NCBI GenBank assembly: GCA_046306335.1
Contig: JBKDXM010000044.1
Coordinates: forward strand, 1 to 64,000
Origin: UBA2386 sp046306335
GTDB taxonomy: Bacteria; Planctomycetota; UBA1135; UBA2386
DNA: 64,000 nt
Direction of reading: 5' to 3'
Position 1 is the first letter of the stretch, and every line of letters starts with the position of its first letter. A model generated the notes under the pieces. It had not been told where the DNA came from, did not search any database, and was given only the letters and a program-made list of their open reading frames with translations. Position numbers and translations under genes: made by a program. Of this stretch, positions 16,608 through 25,037 are shown one piece after another.

Positions 16608-18350
16608 TCAACCGCCGACCGACGCGTACAAGCGCGTCAGGTCGACCTCGTGCAGGCGCGCGCGCAGTTCCTTGCAGCGGGACGCGTGCCGCAGGCCGGC
16701 GGGATCGTCGGGCAGGGCGAGGAAGGCGTGCGAACTCGCGACCAGCACGGCCTTGGTGCGCGCGCGCGACAGCGCGACGTTGATCCGGTTGAGCGACAGG
16801 TGGAAGCCGCCGCGCACGCGTGCCTCGCTGACGTCGCCGACCGTCAGCGAGACTCTCACGACCTCGCGCTCCTGGCCTTGGATGCTGTCGACGGTGTCGC
16901 AGACGATCGCCCCGCCGCCGGCCAGTTGGCGGCGATCGACCGCGGCGCGCAGTTGGCTGACTTGCGCCCGGAACGGCGCGATGACGGCGATCTCCTGCGG
17001 CGGCACGCCGTGCCGTCGCACGAGGTCCTCGATCAGGTCGCCGACGGCGGCGACCTCCTCGGGCGAACGTTGGCCGGGCTGGCGATGGTCGATGCGCAGC
17101 CACGTGACGCCGTGCGCCGGATCGAGCGCGTCGTCGAGCTTGCCGCCGGGCACGAACGGCATGCGGCGCGCCGCCGCCGCCGACGCGGGGTGCAGCCGCC
17201 CGCCGTAGAAGGTCTCGCTGACGACGCGGCACACGCCGTCGTTCATGCGGTACGTGACGTCGAGCAGGTGGCTGCCGTAGCGCTCGTGCAGGAACTCGAA
17301 CACCGACTGCGCGGCCTGCGGGTCGACGTCGGCGCGCGCGATGACCGGCGGCAGCTGCATGTGGTCGCCGAAGAACAGCCAGCGGGCGGCGCGCGCCATC
17401 GCCGGCAGCGCGTGCGGGACCGGCAGCTGGCCCGCCTCGTCGAAGATCGCGTAGTGGAAGCCCTCGCGTTCGTGCAGCTTGCCGATCTGGAAGCAGGTGC
17501 CGGCGACGACGCAGCCGCCCTCCGGCGTGCGCAGCGTCTTGGCGTCCGCCGACTCGACGCCGGCGCCGCGCAGCGGGCTGCGGGCGTCGGGCGCGCCGGC
17601 GGCGAGCTTGACGAGCTTGAGCTCCGGCGCCTCGCGGCGGATCGCCAGCAGCGCATTGTCGACGGCGCGGTGCGTGAAGGCGCACAGCGCGACGCGGCAG
17701 CCGCGCGCGCACAGCGCCGCCACGACGGCGGCGAGCAGACGGGTCTTGCCGGTGCCCGGCGGACCCTGCACCAGCGCGAGGCTCTCGGTGGCGATCGCCG
17801 CCGCGCCGGCCTCGACCTGGACCGCGTTGAGGCCGCGGCCGGCCAGCGCTTCGACGGCGCGGGCGTGGCGACCGGCGTCGGCCGTGACGACCTGCCCGCC
17901 AGCGAGCGCCGCCGCCAACCGCGGCGTCGCGAACGCCGCGCGCACGACCTCGCGCAAGCGGCCTTGCTGCGTGCGGGGCCGGCGATCGACGACGTACTCG
18001 ACGCCGACCTCGAAGCGCGGCATGCGGCCCCGCGAGTACGGATCGGCGGCACACAGCAGGACGCCCTTGTTGGCGTCGAATTCGCCGCAGACCAGCGGCA
18101 GGGCGCGTTCGAGGTCGAGGCCGTCGCCGACGACCAGCAGGTCGCCGACGCGGAAGCGCGACAGGTTCTCGGCGACGCGGAAGGCGTGCGCGCCGTTGCG
18201 CTCGCCGAGATAGGCCGCGCCGGCGATGCACTCGCCCTCGTTGACGCGCACGTCGATCGGCTGCGCGCGCATCTCGCGATGGTTGCGCAGCTCTTCGCGC
18301 TCCTCGCGGTCGAGCATGCGCAGCAGGCGTTCTTCGAGGGTGTTCGGCAC
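16608..18350 (-). CDS. Superfamily 1 DNA/RNA helicase (Upf1/Dna2-like)
   Basis: A 580-residue helicase with a GTG start at 18350. N-terminal beta-barrel region about 30-130, then motor motifs: Walker A GPPGTGKT (about 195-202), motif Ia AFTHRAVDNAL, Walker B DEAGQ (about 303), motif III GDHMQLPP, motif IV YRMND, motif V DTVDSIQGQEREVV and motif VI LNRINVALSRAR. The DEAG box and 'QGQE' are typical of the Upf1-like branch of SF1. In other bacteria such helicases are fused or linked to TM0106-type RecB nucleases; here a nuclease of that kind is encoded separately at 58668-60086. Likely role: nucleic-acid unwinding in repair. Confidence 0.92.
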   Translation of the reverse strand: MPNTLEERLLRMLDREEREELRNHREMRAQPIDVRVNEGECIAGAAYLGERNGAHAFRVAENLSRFRVGDLLVVGDGLDLERALPLVCGEFDANKGVLLCAADPYSRGRMPRFEVGVEYVVDRRPRTQQGRLREVVRAAFATPRLAAALAGGQVVTADAGRHARAVEALAGRGLNAVQVEAGAAAIATESLALVQGPPGTGKTRLLAAVVAALCARGCRVALCAFTHRAVDNALLAIRREAPELKLVKLAAGAPDARSPLRGAGVESADAKTLRTPEGGCVVAGTCFQIGKLHEREGFHYAIFDEAGQLPVPHALPAMARAARWLFFGDHMQLPPVIARADVDPQAAQSVFEFLHERYGSHLLDVTYRMNDGVCRVVSETFYGGRLHPASAAAARRMPFVPGGKLDDALDPAHGVTWLRIDHRQPGQRSPEEVAAVGDLIEDLVRRHGVPPQEIAVIAPFRAQVSQLRAAVDRRQLAGGGAIVCDTVDSIQGQEREVVRVSLTVGDVSEARVRGGFHLSLNRINVALSRARTKAVLVASSHAFLALPDDPAGLRHASRCKELRARLHEVDLTRLYASVGG

Positions 18351-18431
18351 GGGCGGTCCGGCGCGGCATCATGGCCGCAGCGGTCGACGGATCCAGTGCG
18401 CGCGCTCAGCGCCTGCGGACCAACCGGTGTC

Positions 18432-19604
18432 TCAGCGCGGCAGGAACGGCGCCAGCGCCGCGAGCCGCTGCTGCGCGACGCGATCCCACGTGTAGTCGGC
18501 GCTGCGCCGCGCGGCGGCTCCGGCCAGGCGACCGCGCAGCGCCGCGTCGTCGGCCAACGCGCGCAAGGCGCGGGCGATGCCGTCGACGTCGTCGGGCTCG
18601 ACGACGAGGCCTTCGACGCCGTCGCGCACGACCCAGCCCGCCGACGCGGGCGACAGCACGCACGGCAGTCCTGCGGCGAGCGCGAGGTAGCTGACCAGGG
18701 GGCTGCCTTCCTCGAAGCTCGTCAGCACGAAGGCGTCGGCTTCGCCGTACACGCCGGCGAGGTCCGACGTGTGCGGCCGGAACTCCACCGTCGACTGCCG
18801 CATGCGCTCGGCGTGGCGCTCCGCGACCTCGGCGTCGACCCGACCGACGACGAGCAGCCGGCCGTCGATGCCGGCGCGCGCCCACGCGGCCAGCAGCACC
18901 GGCAGGCCCTTGCGCACCGAGCCGGTGCCGGCGAACAGGAAGGTGGGGCGTGCGCCGGTGCGGCGGACCGGCTGGAAGGTGTGCGGGTTGTAGCCGTAAC
19001 TGCTCGGCAGGATGCGTTCGCGCGGCACGCCGAGCTCGGCGTAGCTGTCGGCGACGTGCGGACTGCAGGCCAACACCACGTCCGCGGCGGCGACCTTGGC
19101 GCGCTCGTGGGCGATCGCCGCCGTGTCCGGACCGGAAGGCATCGGCGAGCCGGCGGCAGCGTAGGCGCGTTCGAGCATGCGGCGGCCGCGCGGGAACGCC
19201 GCGTTGACCGGATCGTGCACGATGGTGACGCCCTTGCGGCGCAGCGCGGCGACGTCCGCCGGCGACGGGCCCGGATAGAGCACGACCACGTCGCCGGCGC
19301 GGGCCTCGGCGCGCAGACGCCGCATCGTCCAGCGCGTCATCCATTCCATGCCCAGCCGTCCCCGGACGAGCAACCGCGCGAGGGGCAGCGGCACGGCACC
19401 GCGCAGGTATCGCCGCATCGCCTCGCGGTTGGCCATGGACATCCACGCGGTGCATGCGAAGCGCCGGCGCAGGCCGGCGTCGCGATCGACCGCGTCGCAG
19501 AACTCCAGCAGGATGCTGGCGATGCCCGAGCGGGCAGCCGGCATCGGGAACACCGAGTGGATGCGCGCAATGGCCGCGACGGACCGCTCGCCGTGCGGCG
19601 TCAC
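18432..19604 (-). CDS. Glycosyltransferase family 4
   Basis: A 390-residue GT-B glycosyltransferase. The GTG at 19604 (VTPHGERSV) is preferred over the upstream ATG at 19706, whose extra residues are unconserved. The N-terminal half has VVVLYPGPSPADV and DVVLACSPHVADSYAELGV; the C-terminal half has the nucleotide-sugar site (FLFAGTGSVRKGLPVLLAAW, LVVGRVDAE, then FVLTSFEEGSPLVSYLALAAGLPCV with the family's acidic E...E pattern). It probably acts in the cytoplasm on a lipid-linked sugar chain. It lies 55 bp after the PMT-type membrane transferase and forms the left end of the polysaccharide region. Confidence 0.9.
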   Translation of the reverse strand: MTPHGERSVAAIARIHSVFPMPAARSGIASILLEFCDAVDRDAGLRRRFACTAWMSMANREAMRRYLRGAVPLPLARLLVRGRLGMEWMTRWTMRRLRAEARAGDVVVLYPGPSPADVAALRRKGVTIVHDPVNAAFPRGRRMLERAYAAAGSPMPSGPDTAAIAHERAKVAAADVVLACSPHVADSYAELGVPRERILPSSYGYNPHTFQPVRRTGARPTFLFAGTGSVRKGLPVLLAAWARAGIDGRLLVVGRVDAEVAERHAERMRQSTVEFRPHTSDLAGVYGEADAFVLTSFEEGSPLVSYLALAAGLPCVLSPASAGWVVRDGVEGLVVEPDDVDGIARALRALADDAALRGRLAGAAARRSADYTWDRVAQQRLAALAPFLPR

Positions 19605-19659
19605 TCCCCCACCTCGGCGATCGCTGCGATCGCGGTGTCCGCCGTCAGGTCCCGGCACG

Positions 19660-21153
19660 TCATCGTGGCAACAGACGATGCAGCGTAACCGACGGCGAAC
19701 GCGCAATCACCGGCGCGTTCGCCGCGAGCCACGCGGCGAACGCGCCGGATTGCCGCTCCGGCGCGGTCTCGACGTAGAGCGCGGCGCCGCGCGCCGCCAG
19801 TTCGGCCAGCCGCGGCCCGTCGACGCGGTCCGCCGGCAGCACCCACGCCCGCCGGCGCGCAAGGTACGGCAGCACGGGCTCCTCGAAGTTGGACGGCCGC
19901 TGCCACAGGGGATCGAAGGCCACCTTCGGTCCGCGGACGACGATGCGCTCGGTCGGCGCCGAATGCGCGCGGATCAGCGCCGCGGTCGCATCGTGGTTCG
20001 TCGGCGCCCGGCCTGGACGGTGCGCGATCTCGGCCAAGGTCGAATGCGAGGCGACCACGGCGATGGCGACTGCGGCGCACGGCGCGAGCCAGCGCGGCGA
20101 CGGCGCCAAGGCGACAGCGCGCCCGATCCACCACGAGCCGAGCAGCGCCGCGAAGGCGTGGTAGTGCGGCCCCATGCCGGCGTCGTGGCTGTAGCGGAAC
20201 GAGCCGACGAGTCCGAGCGCGACGACCGCGGCGAAGCCGACGTCGAGCCGATCCGCCCGCCGCGCCGCCAGGAGGCGCGCGCCGGCCAGGAGGCCGAGCC
20301 AACCGCACCCGTACGCCAGGGTCGAACGCGCCAGGGCCAGCCAGAGGCCGGGCCGCAGCACGGTCGCGAGGTCCGGCGTCTTCACGTCGCCGAACGTCAC
20401 GCCGAAGGTCAGGCCGGTCGCGAGGCCGAGCACGCGCGCGTGCGCGATCCACGCCGCCGCGGCGGCGACGACGACCGCGAACCCGAGCCAGACCCGCGCC
20501 TGCCGCAAGCATTCGGGCCGCAGCGCGGCGGCGAAGACCGCCTGCAGCGCCACGAACTGCAGCGACGTCGGCTTGGCGAGCGCGCCGAGCGCGGTCCACG
20601 CCACGGCGAGCAGCAGGGTGCGGTCGCGGCCGTCGTCGAGGAAGCGCACGAATGCGGCGAGCCCGGCCGCGCCGAGCGCGAGGCTGGTGGCGTCGGGCAT
20701 GACGCGCGTGCCGAGGTGCGCAGCCTGCGCGCTGCCGAGCAGGGCGAACAAGCCGAACCACGCGCCGCGGCGACCGCAGCTGCGCAGCAGCACGGCGAAC
20801 CACGACGCCGCCAGCCATGCCGTCGCCGCCAACGAGACCAGCCTGCCAGGCCATTCGACGTCGCCGAAGGCGCGCAGTCCGATCGCGACGACGGCCTGGT
20901 AGACCGGCATCTCGCCCTCGAACTCGCCGCTGGTGTCGCCGCGCCAGTCGACGCGCGGTCGCAGCACGTCGAAGCGCTCGAACGCGAGGTTGCGGGCGAT
21001 GCACTGCGTGTCGCACTCCCGCCACGACGGTCCGATGGCGTCGCCGCCGAACAGCGCCCACGACAAGGCGACGTAGGCGAGCAGCACGATCCGCAGGCGC
21101 GACCGGTCGGCAGGGCTGGCGGTCGACGGGGCAGGAGCGAGACTCGTCGTCAT
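19660..21153 (-). CDS. PMT/GT39-like membrane glycosyltransferase
   Basis: A 497-residue integral membrane protein started at ATG 21153. Many hydrophobic helices are visible (e.g. LRIVLLAYVALSWALFG, AWIAHARVLGLATG, APCAAVAIAVVASHS). The first outside loop carries acidic residues (RECDTQCIARNLAFE, GEFEGEMPVYQAVVAIGLRAFG) where PMT/ArnT-like enzymes keep their catalytic Asp/Glu pair. Such enzymes transfer sugars from polyprenyl-phosphate donors outside the membrane. The soluble C-terminal part (about 400-497) is a periplasmic domain. It is divergent from the sugar dehydrogenase gene and upstream of a cytoplasmic glycosyltransferase. Confidence 0.83.
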   Translation of the reverse strand: MTTSLAPAPSTASPADRSRLRIVLLAYVALSWALFGGDAIGPSWRECDTQCIARNLAFERFDVLRPRVDWRGDTSGEFEGEMPVYQAVVAIGLRAFGDVEWPGRLVSLAATAWLAASWFAVLLRSCGRRGAWFGLFALLGSAQAAHLGTRVMPDATSLALGAAGLAAFVRFLDDGRDRTLLLAVAWTALGALAKPTSLQFVALQAVFAAALRPECLRQARVWLGFAVVVAAAAAWIAHARVLGLATGLTFGVTFGDVKTPDLATVLRPGLWLALARSTLAYGCGWLGLLAGARLLAARRADRLDVGFAAVVALGLVGSFRYSHDAGMGPHYHAFAALLGSWWIGRAVALAPSPRWLAPCAAVAIAVVASHSTLAEIAHRPGRAPTNHDATAALIRAHSAPTERIVVRGPKVAFDPLWQRPSNFEEPVLPYLARRRAWVLPADRVDGPRLAELAARGAALYVETAPERQSGAFAAWLAANAPVIARSPSVTLHRLLPR

Positions 21154-21295
21154 CACAAGGGTGCGCGCGCGCGGCGACCGCCGCGGCGCGGGGACGCGGC
21201 ACCATACCGCAGCCAGCATGCGCACGACCGACATGGCGGCGCCGGCGATGCCACCGGGGCGAGCGCCACCGGCCACCGACACCGCCGACGCGCTG

Positions 21296-21301
21296 TACAC
21301 T
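21296..21301 (+). promoter_or_regulatory. -10-like hexamer before the sugar dehydrogenase gene
   Basis: TACACT lies ten bases before ATG 21312. The same hexamer precedes the glycosyltransferase at 30731 by eight bases. A -10 this close to the start would give a leaderless or nearly leaderless mRNA. Confidence 0.45.
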
Positions 21302-21311
21302 TCCCGGCCCG

Positions 21312-23186
21312 ATGTTCCGCACCTCCGCCCTCGCACTGCTGGCCGCCACGACGGCCCTTGCCCAGAACGTCCCGGACGGCTTCGTCGTCGACACGCTGCT
21401 GTCGGACTCGCTGACCCGACCGACGGACCTGTGCTTCCTGCCCGACGGCCGCTGCCTGATCGCGACGCAGCCCGGCGACATCGTCGTCTACGCCAGCGGC
21501 GGGTACGGCGTGATCGGCGCGGTGCCGTCCGTTTCGTCGGGCGGCGAGAGCGGACTGCTCAGCGTCGTCGCCGACCCGCAGTTCGCCGCCAACGGCCACG
21601 TCTACGTCTGGTACACGAGCACGCTCGACGCGGCGATGCACCTCGATCGCTACACGCTGCTGGGGCCGCGCAACGCGCCGGCCAGCGTCAACCTGACGCT
21701 CGATCTCGCGTCGCGGCGGGCCGTGCTCGACACGCCGCCGAACGTGGCGGCGATCCACAACGGCGGGTCGCTGCGCTTTGGACCCGACGGCATGCTCTAC
21801 GTGTCGATCGGCGACGACGCCGACAGCTGCAGCGCGGTCTCGCCGGCGAGCGGCGTCGGGTGCCTGCTGCGGCTGGCCGTCGCCGCGCTGCCGCCGACGC
21901 CGAGCGCCATCGCGCCGCCGCTGGCGCAACTCGATCCGGGTGACAATCCGTTGAGTGCGACGACCGGCTTCGCGCAACTCGTCATCGCCTACGGCCTGCG
22001 CAACCCGTTCCGCATGGAGATCGACGAGGCCACCGGCAACCTCTACTTCGGCGACGTCGGCGAGGCGCTGTGCGAGGAACTCGACGAGTACGTCCGCGGG
22101 TCCGGCACGCCGGCGCTGCGCGACTACGGCTGGAGCCGCCGCGAGGGTTTCCAGCCCGGACCGGGCTGCCCGCCCGACCCGACGACGCCGTACGTCGATC
22201 CGATCTTCGCCGAGTTCAATGCCACCGGCTGGCGATCGATCATGGCCGGGCCGCGCTACCGCAATCGGCCGCAGATCGCCGGGTTCGGGGCCGCCTACGA
22301 GGGCCACCTGTTCGTCACCGACTACTACGCGGGCGAGATCCGACGGCTGGTCGAGTCCCCGAACGGCTGGACGGTCGCGCCACCGGTCGCTGGCCAGCCC
22401 TCGCCGACGGCGTGGGGCGACGGCCTGACCAACGTGGCCGCGCTGCGGCTGGGGCCGGACGGCTGCCTGTGGTTCGTGCGCAGCTTCTTCTTCGGCGAGA
22501 TCGGCCGCATCCGCCGCGCCGGCGTCCAGAACGGCCTGCTCGCCGCCGCCGGCGGCGGCCAGCGCGTCGCCGTCGGGGATCCCTTCCCGCAGCCGGTCGT
22601 CGTCCGCGCGCTCGACGGCCTGGGGCAGCCGCTGGCCAACACGCCGGTGGTCTTCAGCGTCCAGGGCGGCGCGACGCTGCTCACGCCGATGCCGACGCTG
22701 ACCGACGCCGCCGGCTTCGCGCAGGCCAGCCTCGCGGCGACCGGCGCCGGCGGCGGCATCCGCGTGTTCGCGGTGCAGGCGAACAGCGGCGCGACGGCGA
22801 CCTTCGACCTGTTCGCCCGCAGGCTGACGGCGAACCACGCGGCGCCGCAACTGAGCGTGGCCGTGGCCAACGCCACCGACGCCAATCCGCCGCAGGTGCC
22901 GTACATCCTGCTGACCGGTTTCCCCGGCGTGGCGTCGCTGTCGACTCCGATCGGCGCGCTGTGCATCGATCCGGCCGACGCGCTCGCCGTGGTGCTCGAA
23001 GACGGCGTCGGCGTGTTCGGCGGGGTGTCGCTGTCGGGTACCGGCGGCGGCGGTCTGCCGTCGCTCGGCGTGCAGTACCTGCTGCCGCCCGGCCTGCTGA
23101 ACGGCCTGACGATGCGTTTCCAGGCCGTCGGCCTCGATCCGCTGACCGGCTGGTTCCGCACCAACTGCGCGTCGGTCGTCTTCTGA
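21312..23186 (+). CDS. Secreted PQQ-dependent sugar dehydrogenase-like protein
   Basis: A 624-residue exported protein with signal peptide 1-18 (ending TALAQ). Residues about 24-400 are a six-bladed propeller of the soluble glucose/sorbosone dehydrogenase family: PTDLCFLPDGRCLIA, ESGLLSVVADPQFAANGHVYVWYT, IHNGGSLRFGPDGMLYVSIGDD (His near 149 is the catalytic-base candidate) and GLRNPFRMEIDEATGNLYFGDVGE. An Ig-like beta-sandwich follows (about 405-500, VRALDGLGQPLANTPVVFSVQGG...). The last roughly 110 residues form a separate beta module ending RTNCASVVF. The family oxidises sugars with PQQ outside the cytoplasm; the actual substrate is unknown, and it may be a binding or structural relative. 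Confidence 0.88.
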   Translation: MFRTSALALLAATTALAQNVPDGFVVDTLLSDSLTRPTDLCFLPDGRCLIATQPGDIVVYASGGYGVIGAVPSVSSGGESGLLSVVADPQFAANGHVYVWYTSTLDAAMHLDRYTLLGPRNAPASVNLTLDLASRRAVLDTPPNVAAIHNGGSLRFGPDGMLYVSIGDDADSCSAVSPASGVGCLLRLAVAALPPTPSAIAPPLAQLDPGDNPLSATTGFAQLVIAYGLRNPFRMEIDEATGNLYFGDVGEALCEELDEYVRGSGTPALRDYGWSRREGFQPGPGCPPDPTTPYVDPIFAEFNATGWRSIMAGPRYRNRPQIAGFGAAYEGHLFVTDYYAGEIRRLVESPNGWTVAPPVAGQPSPTAWGDGLTNVAALRLGPDGCLWFVRSFFFGEIGRIRRAGVQNGLLAAAGGGQRVAVGDPFPQPVVVRALDGLGQPLANTPVVFSVQGGATLLTPMPTLTDAAGFAQASLAATGAGGGIRVFAVQANSGATATFDLFARRLTANHAAPQLSVAVANATDANPPQVPYILLTGFPGVASLSTPIGALCIDPADALAVVLEDGVGVFGGVSLSGTGGGGLPSLGVQYLLPPGLLNGLTMRFQAVGLDPLTGWFRTNCASVVF

Positions 23187-23274
23187 GCCGCCCCCCGCCG
23201 CGCGGTGGACCGGCGCACCGGGCGCGCGCGATCGGGACGCTGCGCAGTGGCGGCGAGGGACCCGGTGCTTCACC

Positions 23275-24513
23275 ATGACCGCCGCGATGCATGCGACCGA
23301 AGTCCTGGCCGGCGCCGCCACGGTGGCGAGCGCGCTGCTCGCCGTGCCGGCGGCGACCTATGCGGGGCAGTGCCTGCTCGGCAGCCTGCCACGGCGACCG
23401 CGGTCGCTCGCCATCGACCCGGGCCTGCGCGTGGCCGTGGTCGTGCCGGCTCACGACGAAGCTGGCGGCATCGGCGGCACGGTCGCCGACCTGCTGCCGC
23501 AGCTCGCCGCCGGGGATCGGCTCGTCGTCGTCGCCGACAACTGCGCCGACGAGACGGCGGCGGTGGCGCGCGCGGCGGCGGCGGCGGCCGGTGGCGCAGC
23601 GGCGACGACGGTGCTCGAACGCCGCGACCCGACGCGCCGCGGCAAGGGCCACGCGCTCGCGCACGCGCTGGCGCACCTCGCCGCCGTTCCGCCCGACGTC
23701 GTCGTGTTCGTCGACGCCGATTGCCGCATCGCGGCTGGCTCGCTGCGCGGCCTCGCGACGTTCGCCGCGGCCGCCGGCCGACCGGCGCAGGCCGAGTACC
23801 TGCTGACCGCTCCGGACCAGGCTTCGCCGCTGGCGCGGCTCGGCGCGTTCGCCGTGCTGGTGCGCAACCGCGTGCGACCGCGCGGCCTCGCGCGGCTGGG
23901 CCTGCCGTGCCAGATCACCGGCAGCGGCTTCGCCCTGCCGTGGTCGCTGACCGCGCACGCCCGCGCGCTCGGCGGCGACATCGTCGAGGACCTGGCGCTG
24001 GGTCTCGCGGCGGCGGCGGCCGGCGCGCCGTGCCGCGCCTGTCCCGAGGTGCGGGTGCGCAGCGTGCTGCCGCGCGACGACGACGAAGCCGCGCGGCAGC
24101 GCCGGCGGTGGGAACACGGCCAGCTCGCGACCGCGTGGCGGCGCGGACCGGCGCTGGTCTGGCGGGGCCTGTTGGGTCGCCCGGCCCTGCTGGCGCTTGG
24201 CTTGGACCTGCTGGTGCCGCCGCTGGCGCTGTTGGTCGTGCTGCTGTCCGGCGCGCTCGCCGCGACCATCGTCATCGGCGCGGCGACGGCCGACTGGACC
24301 GCGGCGCGCATCGCGGCGACGGCGCTCGGCGCGGTCGCGGTCGCGACGCTGGCCGCCTGGGCCGCGCACGCCCGCGGCGTGCTGCCGCTGCGCGATCTCG
24401 CGCGCATCCCCTTCTACGTGGCGTGGAAGCTGCCGCTGTACCTGGGGCTCTGGCGCGGCCGCGAGACGACGTGGCGGCGCACCGCCCGCGACGGCGAGCC
24501 GCCGCGCGGCTGA
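23275..24513 (+). CDS. Membrane glycosyltransferase family 2
   Basis: A 412-residue inverting GT-A transferase. One N-terminal helix (about 8-32) precedes the catalytic domain, with VVVPAHDEAGGIGGTV, the sugar-nucleotide Asp in VVVADNCADETAA, the metal-binding VFVDADCRI, acceptor motif GSGFALPW, base EDLALGL and the QRRRW box (RQRRRWEHG). Two or more hydrophobic helices follow (LGLDLLVPPLALLVVLLSGALA). The D, DxD, ED, QxxRW set is that of processive or polyprenyl-phosphate glycosyltransferases. It reads rightwards 89 bp after the dehydrogenase gene and converges on the HMA gene. Confidence 0.88.
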   Translation: MTAAMHATEVLAGAATVASALLAVPAATYAGQCLLGSLPRRPRSLAIDPGLRVAVVVPAHDEAGGIGGTVADLLPQLAAGDRLVVVADNCADETAAVARAAAAAAGGAAATTVLERRDPTRRGKGHALAHALAHLAAVPPDVVVFVDADCRIAAGSLRGLATFAAAAGRPAQAEYLLTAPDQASPLARLGAFAVLVRNRVRPRGLARLGLPCQITGSGFALPWSLTAHARALGGDIVEDLALGLAAAAAGAPCRACPEVRVRSVLPRDDDEAARQRRRWEHGQLATAWRRGPALVWRGLLGRPALLALGLDLLVPPLALLVVLLSGALAATIVIGAATADWTAARIAATALGAVAVATLAAWAAHARGVLPLRDLARIPFYVAWKLPLYLGLWRGRETTWRRTARDGEPPRG

Positions 24514-24573
24514 TCGGTCGGGGTCCGGCGCGTCTGCGCGCGGCGCGGCAGCCGGCCGTCGGCTGGTCGGCGG

Positions 24574-25017
24574 TCAGCGCGGCGCCACGACCGGGCGGAT
24601 CCAGACGCGGCCCTGCGCGTCCGCGACGGCGCCGACGCGGCGCGCCTCGGGGTACTCCTTCTCGCGCAGGCCGGCGACGAGCCGATCGGCCGAGCCGGCG
24701 GCGTCGTGGTGCACGACGATCTTCGACGACCCGCGCTCGACGACGACGTCGCGCACGCCCGGCAGGCTGCCGATCGCGCTCCAGATGCGCGTCTCGCAGC
24801 ACTCGCCGCAGACCTCGCGGCCGAGTTCGAGCTCGGTGGCGCCGCAGGGCGCGGCGGCTGCGGTCGCGGCCGTGGCGCTCGCGGCCGTCGATCCGGCCGC
24901 GCGCCAGCCCGCGGCCATGCCGGCGATGCAGGCGGCCGCAGCGGCCGCAGCCGCGGCCGCGCCGAGCCACGACAGTCCGCGCGAACTCGCCGTCGGACCG
25001 GACATCGTCGTCGCCAT
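24574..25017 (-). CDS. Membrane-anchored heavy-metal-associated (HMA-like) domain protein
   Basis: A 147-residue protein from ATG 25017. A hydrophobic Ala-rich helix (about 15-40) anchors the N-terminus. After an Ala/Thr linker comes an HMA-like fold (about 60-120): CGATELELGREVCGECCETRIWSAI holds the paired cysteines, then GSLPGVRDVVVERGSSKIVVHHD gives the 'GV-x-x-V-V' strand of this family. Copper- or mercury-binding chaperone domains have CxxC here; this protein has CGECC plus one earlier Cys. A role in periplasmic metal binding is likely but unproven. It starts 20 bp after the G8-domain lipoprotein gene and is probably co-transcribed. Confidence 0.75.
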   Translation of the reverse strand: MATTMSGPTASSRGLSWLGAAAAAAAAAACIAGMAAGWRAAGSTAASATAATAAAAPCGATELELGREVCGECCETRIWSAIGSLPGVRDVVVERGSSKIVVHHDAAGSADRLVAGLREKEYPEARRVGAVADAQGRVWIRPVVAPR

Positions 25018-25037
25018 GGTCTGGTTCCTCGCCTTGG

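Noticed and set aside
16557..19688. A 1043-residue plus-strand frame opposite the helicase and glycosyltransferase
   Set aside because: Same GC-shadow composition, while the minus strand carries full motif sets.
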